From NCBI GenBank assembly GCA_019635735.1, contig JAHBYX010000015.1:1-64000 (forward strand): a stretch of 64,000 nt of DNA, written 5' to 3'. The translations under genes were made by a program, and so were the position numbers. Positions 26,237 through 35,245 of the stretch are shown one piece after another. The notes under the pieces are model-generated. The model saw nothing but the letters and a program-made list of their open reading frames with translations. It made no database searches and was not told the DNA's origin. The DNA is from Mesorhizobium sp. (lineage in GTDB: Bacteria > Pseudomonadota > Alphaproteobacteria > Rhizobiales > Rhizobiaceae). Every line of letters begins with the position of its first letter. Positions within the stretch are counted from its first letter, which is position 1.

Positions 26237-26474
26237 CTATTCCGTGAGGGAGGAAGCCCGGACGGAATCGAACGACCTCCGGGCAGGATTTGCGCGGGCT
26301 TCATAGCGATTTCAAGGCGAAATGGAAACCCGCCCGCACCGTTCCGAAAGGCAAACCCGTTGCCTGATCAAATCCGCGGCAGCTGATGCGACTTCATTGT
26401 GCACCGCACCACATCAATGCTCATTTCAAAGCAAAATTCCTCGTGACAAGTATGTGAAATTTGGTCTAGGGTTT

Positions 26475-26626
26475 CCGCCATAACCAGATGGGCGAAGGAA
26501 ATTGCCCCTTTACGCGGTCAAAGTCTTGGGAGGATGCGATCTAGGCGCGAGATTTCGCTGCCGCCGGTAACCGGAAACAGATCGGACGCGTTAATCTGCA
26601 AGGCCTTCGGGCCTTGCTTTTTTTTT
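26475..26626 (+). ncRNA. Candidate small RNA or attenuator leader upstream of psuK
   Basis: A possible -35 (GTGACA) and a weak TCTAGG -10 lie near 26442-26470. The following 150 bases contain several short stems: GGGC/GCCC around 26490-26512, GCGA/TCGC around 26547-26560, and the palindrome CCGGTAACCGG at 26563-26573. It ends in a textbook terminator. No reading frame of note is present. I do not recognise an RNA family. It could be an independent sRNA or a terminating leader of psuKG. Confidence 0.45.
26598..26626 (+). terminator. Strong intrinsic terminator before psuK
   Basis: The stem GCAAGGCC / GGCCTTGC with a TTCG loop (26598-26617) is followed by nine T. It lies 111 bases upstream of the psuK start and has no protein gene before it on this strand. 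Confidence 0.9.
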
Positions 26627-26737
26627 GAGCAGTTTTCCGCTCCGCCCGATCCGAAGGCTCTGTCCGGAGCACATTGAACGGCCGTCCGACCGGCCCTACT
26701 CTCCGCGTCGTCGCAACGTTCGGATCAGCCGCTTCGC

Positions 26738-27688
26738 ATGACAAGAACCACATCCAGACCACCGCTACTGCTCGGTATCGGCGGCGCGCATATCGACCGC
26801 CGCGGACAGGTCGCGGGGATCTATGTGCCCGGCGCCTCGAACCCGGGGGCGATGCGCGAGGATGTCGGCGGCGTGGTCTTCAACGCGCTGCGCACGGCCC
26901 GCCGGCGCGGCGTCGGCTGCGCGCTGATCTCGATGCGGGGCGGCGATTCCGGCGGCGAGCGAGTTGCCCGCGAGATCGCCGAGGCCGGCATCGAGGATCA
27001 TTCGGCGGTCTTCCTCGACCGCGTCACGGCGAGCTACACGGCGCTCATCGACCGCGACGGCGAATTGATCGCCGGCTTCGCCGACATGGGGCTTTACGAT
27101 CTCTTCCCGCGCCAGCTTCGCCGCTCTGCCTGCCGCGACGCCATCGCGGGTGCCGACGCGATCCTGTGCGATGCGAACCTGCCTGCCGCGGCGCTCGAAC
27201 TCGTCGCGAACGCGGCCGCGGGCAAGCCGCTATACGCGATCGGCATTTCGCCGGCAAAGGTCGTCCGGCTGGCCGGTATTCTTGAGAGGATCGATTGCCT
27301 GTTCGTGAACCGCAAGGAGGCGTGCGCGCTGGCGGGCCTCGACGCGGGCAGTCCGGCAGACGTCCTCGCGTTCCTTCGCGCCAAGGGCCTGCGCGGCGCA
27401 GTCGTGACCGACGGCGCCAGACCCGTGGAGATCCTCGATACGACCATGCGTTACAGCATCGCCCCGCCCTCCCCGCGCCACATCTCCGATGTCACAGGCG
27501 CCGGCGACGCGCTGGCTGGTGCGACCGTCGCCGCCCTCGCCCGTGGCCTGTCGCTCCCCGACTCCGCGCGCGAGGGCCTCGCCGCCGCCATGCTCGCGCT
27601 CGAATCGCCCCTCGCCGTGCCGGCCTTCGACGCCAACGAATTCGCATCCGCACTGGCGCTTGTGCCGGCGGCCGTTCCGGTGGCATGA
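26738..27688 (+). CDS. psuK: PfkB-family sugar kinase, probable pseudouridine kinase
   Basis: A 316-residue ribokinase-fold protein. It has the N-terminal GGAHIDRRG glycine region, a middle NRKEACALAGLD and the PfkB signature DVTGAGDALAGATVAAL holding the catalytic Asp. The general family is clear. The pseudouridine specificity is inferred from psuG 20 bases downstream, since PsuK makes pseudouridine 5'-phosphate for PsuG. No good ribosome site precedes the ATG. Confidence 0.85.
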   Translation: MTRTTSRPPLLLGIGGAHIDRRGQVAGIYVPGASNPGAMREDVGGVVFNALRTARRRGVGCALISMRGGDSGGERVAREIAEAGIEDHSAVFLDRVTASYTALIDRDGELIAGFADMGLYDLFPRQLRRSACRDAIAGADAILCDANLPAAALELVANAAAGKPLYAIGISPAKVVRLAGILERIDCLFVNRKEACALAGLDAGSPADVLAFLRAKGLRGAVVTDGARPVEILDTTMRYSIAPPSPRHISDVTGAGDALAGATVAALARGLSLPDSAREGLAAAMLALESPLAVPAFDANEFASALALVPAAVPVA

Positions 27689-27708
27689 GGCAGTCAAGGA
27701 GACCCCAG

Positions 27709-28635
27709 ATGCTTACCGACAAGCCGATCACCCAGGTCGACATCCATCCCGACGTGAACAGGGCGCTGGTGCGCGGCGAAGCGGTCGTGGCACTGGAAAG
27801 CACCATCATCACGCACGGCATGCCGTACCCCGCCAACAACGACATGGCGGCCAAAGTCGAGGCGATCGTCGAGGAGGAAGGCGCCGTGCCCGCCACCATC
27901 GCGGTCATGGACGGCCGCCTCAAAATCGGGCTTTCCGACGGCGAGCGGGCCGCGCTCGCGACCACGCCGGGTGCGATGAAACTGTCGCGCGCGGACCTGC
28001 CCTTTGCCATTTCCGAACGCCGCACCGGCGGCACGACCGTCGCGGCGACCATGATCGCGGCACACCTCGCCGGCATCCGCGTCTTCGCCACGGGCGGCAT
28101 CGGCGGCGTGCACAAGGGTGCGGAATCGAGCTTCGATGTTTCCGCCGACCTCGACGAACTGGCCCGCACCCCTGTCATCGTCGTGTCCGCCGGCGCCAAG
28201 GCGATCCTCGACATTCCCAAGACGCTCGAAGTTCTCGAGACGCGCGGCGTGCCGGTCGTCGGCTACGGTGCGGATGTGATGCCGGCCTTCTGGTCGCGCC
28301 ACTCGGACTTTCCAGCGCCGCTGCGTCTCGACAGCGCCGAAGCGATTGCGCGGTTCCAGAAAACCCGTGAGGAACTGGGCATTTCGGGCGGCATGTTGAT
28401 CGCCAATCCTGTGCCTGAGGAAGACGAGATCCCGGCGGCGAGAATGCGCCGCTTCATCGAGGCGGCGCAGCGGGCCGCGAACGAGAACGGCGTCAGCGGC
28501 AAGGCGGTGACACCGTTCCTCCTTCAGAAGATCCTCGAACTCAGCGAAGGCGCCAGCCTCAAGACCAACATCTCGCTCGTCGAGAACAATGCGCGCCTGG
28601 CGGCGAAGATCGCCAGGGCCCTCGCTACAAGCTAG
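27709..28635 (+). CDS. psuG: Pseudouridine-5'-phosphate glycosidase
   Basis: A 308-residue protein. Conserved blocks are ALESTIITHGMPYPAN, ISERRTGGTTVAATM, FATGGIGGVHKGAESSFDVS, VSAGAKAILDIPKTLEVLET and NGVSGKAVTPFLL. The catalytic Glu and Lys of the family fall in the first and fourth blocks. It splits pseudouridine 5'-phosphate into uracil and ribose 5-phosphate. AAGGAG precedes the ATG. The stop codon overlaps that of the convergent lysozyme gene by four bases (CTAG). Confidence 0.95.
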   Translation: MLTDKPITQVDIHPDVNRALVRGEAVVALESTIITHGMPYPANNDMAAKVEAIVEEEGAVPATIAVMDGRLKIGLSDGERAALATTPGAMKLSRADLPFAISERRTGGTTVAATMIAAHLAGIRVFATGGIGGVHKGAESSFDVSADLDELARTPVIVVSAGAKAILDIPKTLEVLETRGVPVVGYGADVMPAFWSRHSDFPAPLRLDSAEAIARFQKTREELGISGGMLIANPVPEEDEIPAARMRRFIEAAQRAANENGVSGKAVTPFLLQKILELSEGASLKTNISLVENNARLAAKIARALATS

Positions 28636-29669
28636 TTGGCAGCGATGCGCTCCTGGCGGCCAAGCCAGCGGCGCCAGTCGGATTCGGAACCGTAGAAGAC
28701 GTTCAGGTCGATCCTGCCCCTGACGCCGTGCGAGAGGCCGGAGCCGGAATACTGCCAGAACACCCATTCCCTACCCGGATAGACCTTCGAGGGATGCTGG
28801 GCGACGGCGCGAAGCCAGAACGGGTGGTTCGGGAAAGCGCCCTTCAGATTGTCGCCGTAGAAGTCGGGCGCCGTATAGATGACGGGGCGCTGGCCGTAGT
28901 GCGCTTCGAGCCTGTCCATGAAGACCTGCATCTTCTCGAGCACGGTCGCGCGCGAAGGCCGTTTCTTGCAGCTCGACAGATGGTTCCACTCGACGTCGAT
29001 GACCGGCGGCAACGCGTTCGGGTCTCTCGGCACGTTGCGGATGAACCAGTCGGCCTGGCTCGACGCGCTGCGGCACCAGTAGAAGAAATGGTAGGCACCG
29101 CGCTTCAGGCCGGCGCGGTCCGCCTCGCGCCAGTTCTTGGCGAACATCGGATCGAGATGATCGCCGCCGTCGGTCGCCTTGATGTAGGCGAAGTTCGCAC
29201 CCTGGCTGCGCAGCTTCGCCCAGTCGATCTCGCCCTGCCATCGCGACACGTCGACCCCGTGCACGGCATAGTCCGCCGGCTTGCGCTTGCCGAAATTGAT
29301 CGGCTTCGCATCGCGGAAACGCTGCCGCTGCACGGCGCCGTAGCTGCGTGTCCGCGGCCGCGCCTCCGGCGTCGGCGGGGTGATCAGCGCGACGGCCTTC
29401 ACGGCTGGCGCATCGACCATGTCAGGCTCTGCAAGCGCCGAAACCTTCAAGGCATCGATGCCGGCGGATTCGTCCTCGCCGATCTGGCTTTCCTGTTCCT
29501 CCGCGAGGCCGACGACCTTGCCGACCGCGGCATCGGGGCGCGGCCCCGAAACCGATGCCGTCGTTTCGACGGAAGTCCCGACTTTCAACACGTCGGCGGC
29601 ATTGCTCGACATGCAGCCGGCGATGCCGAGGCACGCAAGGAGGGAGGCGGCTAGAACGGAAAGTCGCAT
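28632..29669 (-). CDS. GH25-family lysozyme-like lipoprotein
   Basis: A 345-residue protein with a lipoprotein signal (lipobox LGIAGC, Cys about residue 19). A low-complexity linker runs to about 130, then a GH25 muramidase domain (about 134-340). The domain starts HGVDVSRWQGEIDW; the catalytic acids are in PPVIDVEW; the barrel continues with RPVIYTAPDFYG and WVFWQYSGSG. It probably cuts peptidoglycan from the outer or inner membrane surface. The lipid anchor and lack of phage neighbours argue against an endolysin. Confidence 0.88.
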   Translation of the reverse strand: MRLSVLAASLLACLGIAGCMSSNAADVLKVGTSVETTASVSGPRPDAAVGKVVGLAEEQESQIGEDESAGIDALKVSALAEPDMVDAPAVKAVALITPPTPEARPRTRSYGAVQRQRFRDAKPINFGKRKPADYAVHGVDVSRWQGEIDWAKLRSQGANFAYIKATDGGDHLDPMFAKNWREADRAGLKRGAYHFFYWCRSASSQADWFIRNVPRDPNALPPVIDVEWNHLSSCKKRPSRATVLEKMQVFMDRLEAHYGQRPVIYTAPDFYGDNLKGAFPNHPFWLRAVAQHPSKVYPGREWVFWQYSGSGLSHGVRGRIDLNVFYGSESDWRRWLGRQERIAAN

Positions 29670-29861
29670 GTCGGACCCGATACGCAGAACAAGAAGGACC
29701 GAGCGGCGCCCGGAAAGCCAGCGGCCTTTATGAATGGAAAATTACCAAGAAAGATTGAATCCGATCTTTACCATGATCGGAATTTCGGGATTGCGATCAA
29801 CTGCCCGCCCAGTCCGCAATGCGGACTGGCAGCTCCTTTGAATCCCCGTTGGCGCTTCGAC

Positions 29862-30200
29862 CTAGAAGGACCGCGACGGCACGAACAGGCAGATGGTGCG
29901 GCCCGCGTCGACGCCCGACTGGTGCGCGCACCAGTGGAATTCGCCGTCGGGCGAGTTGCGTATCCGCTTGTCGTTGTAGGCGACGACCTCGCCCGTTGCG
30001 ATGACATAGCCTTCCGGCCGCTCGCTGACCGAGCCGTTGGCGACCTGCTTGCAGTCGAAGTTCGAACAGCACGACAGCGGATACGCCCACCCCTTCGGCG
30101 CCTCGTGGGCACTCGTCGGGAAAGACGCGACCGGCAACGTCGTCAGGAGGAACGCGGCACGCACACTGGCACGCGTGGGCATCATTTGCTTGAAGAGCAT
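29862..30200 (-). CDS. Small secreted cysteine-containing protein, function unknown
   Basis: A 112-residue protein. A cleavable signal peptide (about residues 1-31, cut near TSAHE) is followed by an 80-residue mature domain with five cysteines: CCSNFDC, HWCAHQ and TICLF. Disulfides in the periplasm are likely. The pattern WAYPLSCCSNFDCKQV seems familiar from hypothetical proteins of Hyphomicrobiales. A GTCCGC/GCGGAC hairpin at about 29811-29829 follows the gene. Confidence 0.65.
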   Translation of the reverse strand: MLFKQMMPTRASVRAAFLLTTLPVASFPTSAHEAPKGWAYPLSCCSNFDCKQVANGSVSERPEGYVIATGEVVAYNDKRIRNSPDGEFHWCAHQSGVDAGRTICLFVPSRSF

Positions 30201-30377
30201 GACCTTCTCCTATGGTCTGCTCCTCGGGCGCGATTCGCTCCGCAAACTGCTTTTGTCGAATCGTGCGCGCGTCGCCCGAATCTGGCAAGACTTCACGTCA
30301 TGTAACCGTCACATGGTGACTCGTGTGCCACATCGCCCGTGGAACCGGATTCCCCATCCGGGAATTACTGGCGCGCC

Positions 30378-31469
30378 ATGTCCGAGACCCTCGCCCGTTC
30401 CGCCGACGATCCCCATCCGCTCTTGCTCAGCACGAAAGAGACGGCCGACCGGCTGTCGCTGGTCTATGTCTCGGACGAGCAGCCCGGCATCCGTCGGCGC
30501 AGGTCGGCTCGGGGCTTCTCCTACGTCGACCCGAAAGGACGCAGGCTTTACGAGAGCGGCGTGATCGAGCGCGTGAACGGTTTGGCTATTCCTCCCGCAT
30601 GGACGGATGTCTGGATCTGCCCCGACCCGAACGGTCACATTCAGGCGACCGGCCGCGACCAGAAGGGACGCAAACAGTACCGTTATCACGAGCGATGGAT
30701 CGCCTGCCGCGATGAGGTGAAGTTCTCGAGCCTGCCGGATTTCGCCCGCGCCTTGCCGGTGCTGCGGGAAGCCGTCGATCAGGATCTCCGGCGGCGCAGC
30801 CTGTCGTTCGAGCGTGTCGTCGCGGCCGTCGTCTGGCTGCTCGACAACACGATGATCCGCGTCGGGAATGCGTCCTATGCCCGCGAAAACGCGTCCTTCG
30901 GCCTTACCACGCTGCGCGACCGGCACGTCCGCGTCGAAGGGTCGAAACTGCGTTTTGCGTTTACCGGGAAGTCGGGAAAGGAATGGCAACTCAAGCTGTC
31001 CGACCGGCGCATAGCGCGCGTCGTCAAGGGCGCTCAGGACATTCCAGGCCAGCACCTGTTCCAGTATTTTTCCGACGATGGAACCCGGCGGGCAATCCGC
31101 TCCGACGACGTCAACGCCTACATCCGCGAGACGACCGGGTCGCCCTTCACCTCCAAGCATTTCCGAACCTGGGGAGGAACCGTCCACGCTTCGGTGACCC
31201 TTGCTTCAGTGCCGGTGCCGGAAACCCAGAATGAGCAGCGGCGGGTCCTCAACGAATCGATCGACCAGGTTGCCTCCGTTCTCGGCAACACGCGGACCGT
31301 CTGCCGAAACTGCTACGTGCATCCCGGCGTCATCGAGGATTGGCGCAATGGCGACCTGGCGGAAATGCTGTACAAGGCCAGGCGCTCATTCAGGAAGCCT
31401 CTGCCTCGCCTCAGCGAACCCGAGATGACCGTCCTGCGCTGGCTGCGGAATCGCGATCCTGACAAGTGA
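30378..31469 (+). CDS. DNA topoisomerase IB (poxvirus/bacterial type)
   Basis: About 363 residues. The N-terminal domain includes PPAWTDVWICPDPNGHIQATG and YHERW. The catalytic domain shows the active-site arginine in TMIRVGNASYA, lysine in FTGKSGKEW, a second arginine in HFRTWGGTVHA and the nucleophilic tyrosine in CRNCYVHPG. It relaxes supercoils by a 3'-phosphotyrosyl intermediate. The start is uncertain (ATG 30378 or GTG 30339); neither has a clear ribosome site. Confidence 0.92.
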   Translation: MSETLARSADDPHPLLLSTKETADRLSLVYVSDEQPGIRRRRSARGFSYVDPKGRRLYESGVIERVNGLAIPPAWTDVWICPDPNGHIQATGRDQKGRKQYRYHERWIACRDEVKFSSLPDFARALPVLREAVDQDLRRRSLSFERVVAAVVWLLDNTMIRVGNASYARENASFGLTTLRDRHVRVEGSKLRFAFTGKSGKEWQLKLSDRRIARVVKGAQDIPGQHLFQYFSDDGTRRAIRSDDVNAYIRETTGSPFTSKHFRTWGGTVHASVTLASVPVPETQNEQRRVLNESIDQVASVLGNTRTVCRNCYVHPGVIEDWRNGDLAEMLYKARRSFRKPLPRLSEPEMTVLRWLRNRDPDK

Positions 31470-31594
31470 CGGCAAGATGGTTTCGAAAGGTGACCGCTTC
31501 ATCTCGACAGGTCACGCTCGATCGCTTATGTAAGCCTCAATGACGAGTTTCCGCTTCGTTATGCGAAGCCGCGGCCACGGAAGGCATCATCGAC

Positions 31595-31930
31595 ATGAGC
31601 GCGATTGCAGAGTTCATCGACAGCGAAGTGAAGGGCAACGACGTGGTTCTCTTCATGAAGGGCACCCCGGGCTTCCCGCAGTGCGGCTTTTCCGGCCAGG
31701 TCGTGCAGATCCTCGACTACCTCGGCGTCGACTACAAAGGCATCAATATCCTGACCTCCGACGAACTCCGCCAGGGAATCAAGGAATACTCGCAGTGGCC
31801 GACGATTCCGCAGCTCTACGTCAAGGGCGAATTCGTCGGCGGATGCGACATCGTCCGCGAAATGTTCCAGGCCGGCGAGTTGCAGGGCTTCTTCGACGAG
31901 AAGGGCGTGAGCGTCAAAGGCGCTGCCTGA
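31595..31930 (+). CDS. grxD: Monothiol glutaredoxin (Grx4/GrxD type)
   Basis: A 111-residue protein with the CGFS active site in FPQCGFSGQ, glutathione-binding TIPQLYVKGEFVGGCDI and an upstream lysine in FMKGTPG. Such proteins carry [2Fe-2S] clusters with glutathione and pass them to apo-proteins, often with BolA. No bolA lies next to it here, although from memory the pair is commonly linked in alphaproteobacteria; it may lie elsewhere. Confidence 0.95.
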   Translation: MSAIAEFIDSEVKGNDVVLFMKGTPGFPQCGFSGQVVQILDYLGVDYKGINILTSDELRQGIKEYSQWPTIPQLYVKGEFVGGCDIVREMFQAGELQGFFDEKGVSVKGAA

Positions 31931-32037
31931 TCGTCTGACAAACAACCCGGGCGCCGCTTCAGGCGCCTCTCTGCAGAGGATGTGACGGGAAACCGCGCAT
32001 CCTTTTGCATTTCTGTGATTCCGATTGGACCAAGATC

Positions 32038-33282
32038 ATGGACCAGAGAACCCCGCTGGCCGAAACACGCCAGGATTCGCTCCCGCGCTGGGAGTTCATC
32101 GCGCTTGCCGCTGCCTTGATGGCGCTGAACGCGCTTGCCATCGACATCATGCTGCCCGGCCTCCAGGAGATCGGCGCCAGCCTGAACGTGGCCGACGAGA
32201 ACCACCGCCAGTATGTCATCTCGGCCTATTTCGGCGGCATGGCCGCGGCGCTGCTCGTCTACGGGCCGCTTTCCGACCGCTTCGGGCGGCGCGGGCCGCT
32301 GCTTGTCGGCCTCACCATCTACGTGGTGGCCGCCGCCGCCGCGGTCTTTGCCCCGACATTCGAGGTTCTGCTCGCGCTGCGCTTCATCCAGGGCGTCGGC
32401 GCCGCGTCGACGCGCGTCATCGCCGTGTCCGTCGTCCGCGACCGTTTCGGCGGCCGCGCCATGGCTGAAGTCATGTCGCTGATCTTCATGACCTTCATGG
32501 TGATCCCGGTCATTGCGCCGTCGCTCGGACAGCTGATGATGATCTTCGCCAACTGGCACATGATTTTCGTGCTGATGGCGCTCATAGCCGCGGCGATCAC
32601 CTTTTGGACCTGGGCTCGTCTGCCGGAGACTCTGCATCCGGAAGACCGGCGGGAGATCGACGTGTCGTCGATCGCCCAGGGATTCCGCATCGTTCTGTCG
32701 AACCGGATGTCTCTCGGCTATACGTTGGCCTCGACGGCGGTATTTTCCGCCCTGTTCGGCTTCATCAACTCGGCGCAGCAGATCTATGTCGGCATCTACG
32801 GCCTGGGTGCCTGGTTCCCGGTCCTGTTCGCGGTCGTCGCCGGGCTGATGGCGGTGTCGTCCTTCGTCAACTCGAAGCTGGTCTCTCGCGTCGGCATGCG
32901 CCGCCTTTCGCATGGCGCCTTGCTCGGCTTCATGACCGTCAGCGCGATCTGGTTCGTATGGTCACTGACGGGCCCTGTGCCGCTCGCCGCCTTCGTCATC
33001 CTGTTCGCACTGGTGATGATCCAGTTCGGCTGGATCGGATCGAACTTCAATTCGATCGCGATGGAACCTCTCGGCCATATCGCAGGCACTGCCTCGTCGA
33101 TCCAGGGCTTCATCCAGACGCTCGGCGGAGGCGTTGTCGGCGCGATGATCGGCCAGGCGTTCGACGGGACGGTCACGCCGCTGGCGGCCGGATTCTTCGG
33201 CGTCGCATTGGTCGGGCTCGCCCTGGTCCTCGTGGCGGAGCGGGGACGGCTCTTCGGCACCTCTTCGTCGGCGGGCCACTGA
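32038..33282 (+). CDS. Bcr/CflA-type MFS drug efflux transporter
   Basis: A 414-residue protein with twelve membrane segments. The N-terminal helix has ALNALAIDIMLPGLQEIG, motif A is YGPLSDRFGRRGPLL between helices 2 and 3, and the family's ALRFIQGVGAASTRVIA follows in helix 4. This is the drug:H+ antiporter group of Bcr/CflA; the substrate is unknown. ATG 32038 lacks a strong ribosome site but begins at the normal family position. Confidence 0.9.
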   Translation: MDQRTPLAETRQDSLPRWEFIALAAALMALNALAIDIMLPGLQEIGASLNVADENHRQYVISAYFGGMAAALLVYGPLSDRFGRRGPLLVGLTIYVVAAAAAVFAPTFEVLLALRFIQGVGAASTRVIAVSVVRDRFGGRAMAEVMSLIFMTFMVIPVIAPSLGQLMMIFANWHMIFVLMALIAAAITFWTWARLPETLHPEDRREIDVSSIAQGFRIVLSNRMSLGYTLASTAVFSALFGFINSAQQIYVGIYGLGAWFPVLFAVVAGLMAVSSFVNSKLVSRVGMRRLSHGALLGFMTVSAIWFVWSLTGPVPLAAFVILFALVMIQFGWIGSNFNSIAMEPLGHIAGTASSIQGFIQTLGGGVVGAMIGQAFDGTVTPLAAGFFGVALVGLALVLVAERGRLFGTSSSAGH

Positions 33283-33290
33283 GAGGCGGG

Positions 33291-34151
33291 TCAGAGACCT
33301 GCGAAGTCAAACAGGGTGCGGTCGAGCAAGTGGCTCGGCCGCACGTTGGTGAGTGCCCGGATCATGGTATCCTTCCGCCCGGGCATACGCCGTTCGATGT
33401 CGTCCAGCATGGCTTTCATCGCGTTGCGCTGCAGCCCGTCCTGGCTGCCGCACAGGTCGCACGGGATTATCGGAAACTGCATCGCGTCGGCGAATTTCGC
33501 CAGATCCGCCTCGGCGCAATAGCTGAGCGGCCTGAGCACCATCACATCGCCCTCGTCATTCATCAGCTTGGGCGGCATGGCCGCCAGCCGCCCGCCGTGG
33601 AACAGGTTCATGAAGAACGTCTCGAGGATATCCTCGCGATGGTGTCCGAGAACCAGCGCCGAGCAACCTTCTTCCCGCGCGATGCGATAGAGATGTCCGC
33701 GCCGAAGCCGGGAGCAGAGCGAGCAGTATGTCGCGCCCTCGGCGATCTTGTCGGTCACGATCGAATAGGTGTCCTGATACTCGATCCGGTGCGGTACGCC
33801 GATCTTTGTCAGATAATCCGGCAGGATGTGCTTCGGGAAGTTCGGCTGACCCTGGTCGAGACTGCAGGCGAGGAGTTCGACCGGCAGAAGGCCGCGCCAT
33901 TTGAGGTCGAGGAGCAGTGCGAGAAGTCCGTAGGAATCCTTCCCGCCGGAGAGCGCCACCAGCCAGCGTTCCCCTGCCTTGACCATGGCGAAATCATCGA
34001 GCGCCTGCCGCGTGTTGCGGATCAGCCGCTTGCGCAGCTTGTTGAACTCCACCGTGCGCGGAGCGTCGCGGAACAGCGGATGCGCCCCGTCCGTATCGCC
34101 GGTGTCGATTGCCTCCGGCGTCCCCTCCAGGGAGACTCGGACAGATTCCAT
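33291..34151 (-). CDS. ttcA: tRNA 2-thiocytidine(32) synthetase TtcA
   Basis: A 286-residue protein with the PP-loop VALSGGKDSYGLL, the first CxxC (TYCSLCSRL), the iron-sulfur second pair (PCDLCGSQDGLQR) and EDILETFFMNLFHGGRLAAM. It thiolates C32 of certain tRNAs using a [4Fe-4S] cluster. The open frame extends further upstream; 34151 is chosen because homology starts soon after it. It is divergent from the glycosyltransferase genes. Confidence 0.93.
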   Translation of the reverse strand: MESVRVSLEGTPEAIDTGDTDGAHPLFRDAPRTVEFNKLRKRLIRNTRQALDDFAMVKAGERWLVALSGGKDSYGLLALLLDLKWRGLLPVELLACSLDQGQPNFPKHILPDYLTKIGVPHRIEYQDTYSIVTDKIAEGATYCSLCSRLRRGHLYRIAREEGCSALVLGHHREDILETFFMNLFHGGRLAAMPPKLMNDEGDVMVLRPLSYCAEADLAKFADAMQFPIIPCDLCGSQDGLQRNAMKAMLDDIERRMPGRKDTMIRALTNVRPSHLLDRTLFDFAGL

Positions 34152-34222
34152 CAGTTCCACTTGCTCTCCATCGACCCGTAAGATAACGCCGCCCTGCATT
34201 GGGCGTGAGGAAGGGTTGTCAA

Positions 34223-35245
34223 ATGTCTTCGTCCTCGGGAGTGCCGGCACGACGTCCTGCCTTGTCCGTGATCATTCCGGTTTACAACGAGCGCAAGGCG
34301 CTACAAGCCTTTTTCGATGCAGCCCTCCCCATTATCGAGGAGGTTTCGCGGCGGCGGCTGGACGGCAGCTTCGAAATCCTCTTCATCGACGACGGCAGCG
34401 CCGACGGGACAGGCGATCTTCTCCTTGAGCGTGGCCGTACCGATCCGCGCATAAAGCTCGTCCGCTTCTCGCGCAACTTCGGCAAGGAGGCAGCATTGGC
34501 CGCCGGCTTCCGATACTGCGCAGGCGATATTGTGATCCCAATGGACGTCGACCTCCAGGATCCGCCGCATCTGATCGACAGGATGGTCGAGGGCTGGCTC
34601 GATGGCGCGGACGTCGTCAACTGCGTAAGGGTTAGTCGCGAGCATGACAGCTGGTCAAAACGGCTCACTGCCCGACTGTTCTATTCCTTGTATAACTGGC
34701 TCGCGGATCCGCCGATCAAGCCCAACACCGGCGACTTCCGCCTTCTCGACCGCGATGTCGTCGACGCGCTCAACCGCTTGCCGGAGGGCTCCCGTTTCAC
34801 CAAAGGCCTCTACTCCTGGGTGGGCTATTCCAGCGTCGACGTCACGTACGAGCGCCCGCCGCGATCGGGCGGTGAGACGAAGTGGTCATACAGACGGCTG
34901 GCTGAACTCGCGTTAGACGGTATCATCTCGGCCAGCACGAAGCCACTCAGGGTCTGGTCCTATATCGGGGCGCTTTTCGGATTGATCGCCATCGCCTACG
35001 GCGCTTTCGTCACGGTCCGCACGCTTATCTTCGGCAACGAGGTCGCCGGCTATCCGTCGGTGATCGTGGCCGTCCTCTTTATGGGCGGGCTCAATCTCAT
35101 GTCGCTCGGGATTCTGGGCGAATATATTGGGCGGATCTCCCAACAGGTTCGCGCCCGGCCGCTCTATGTCGTGCGCGATGCGCTCGGGGTGGATGTTATC
35201 GACGTGCCGACGCCGCGCAGGCGGCGTTTCGCAGGCAAAGGCTGA
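34223..35245 (+). CDS. Membrane GT2 glycosyltransferase, GtrB/bactoprenol type
   Basis: A 340-residue protein. A GT-A domain (about 15-235) has LSVIIPVYNERKAL, FIDDGSADGT and the metal motif in PMDVDLQDPP. Two C-terminal membrane helices (about 245-270 and 280-305) follow. Such enzymes attach a sugar to undecaprenyl phosphate on the cytoplasmic face. The ATG at 34223 follows GAGGAAGG. It overlaps the GtrA gene (TGATG), which supports a flipping partner. Confidence 0.88.
   Translation: MSSSSGVPARRPALSVIIPVYNERKALQAFFDAALPIIEEVSRRRLDGSFEILFIDDGSADGTGDLLLERGRTDPRIKLVRFSRNFGKEAALAAGFRYCAGDIVIPMDVDLQDPPHLIDRMVEGWLDGADVVNCVRVSREHDSWSKRLTARLFYSLYNWLADPPIKPNTGDFRLLDRDVVDALNRLPEGSRFTKGLYSWVGYSSVDVTYERPPRSGGETKWSYRRLAELALDGIISASTKPLRVWSYIGALFGLIAIAYGAFVTVRTLIFGNEVAGYPSVIVAVLFMGGLNLMSLGILGEYIGRISQQVRARPLYVVRDALGVDVIDVPTPRRRRFAGKG

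Larger units (their letters stand above)
26237..26737 (+). other. 500-base intergenic region between divergent proS and psuK
   Basis: No protein gene is seen. Its right half holds a candidate structured RNA ended by a strong intrinsic terminator on the plus strand (next two entries). The left part, 26237-26440, presumably holds the proS promoter; no clear boxes were found. About 110 bases remain between the terminator and psuK. Confidence 0.6.

Noticed and set aside
26468..26490. CTAGGG-TTTCCGCC text resembling the 5' part of a ykkC (guanidine-I type) riboswitch
   Set aside because: The spacing has an extra base and the remaining conserved blocks (the GGTCCGAGAG and ACGG parts) are missing.
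28632..29669. Prophage endolysin (GH25) as a sign of an integrated phage
   Set aside because: The protein has a lipobox and a long linker, and no phage structural, integrase or holin genes lie nearby.
31300..31360. Possible loss of the catalytic tyrosine in topoisomerase IB (IEDW where some relatives have IEAY)
   Set aside because: The nucleophile of this family is the tyrosine before HP (CYVHPG), by analogy with NYLDPR in human Top1, and it is present.
31948..31972. GGCGCC-loop-GGCGCC hairpin after grxD as a terminator
   Set aside because: The stem is only six pairs and the following sequence is TCTCTG rather than a T-run.
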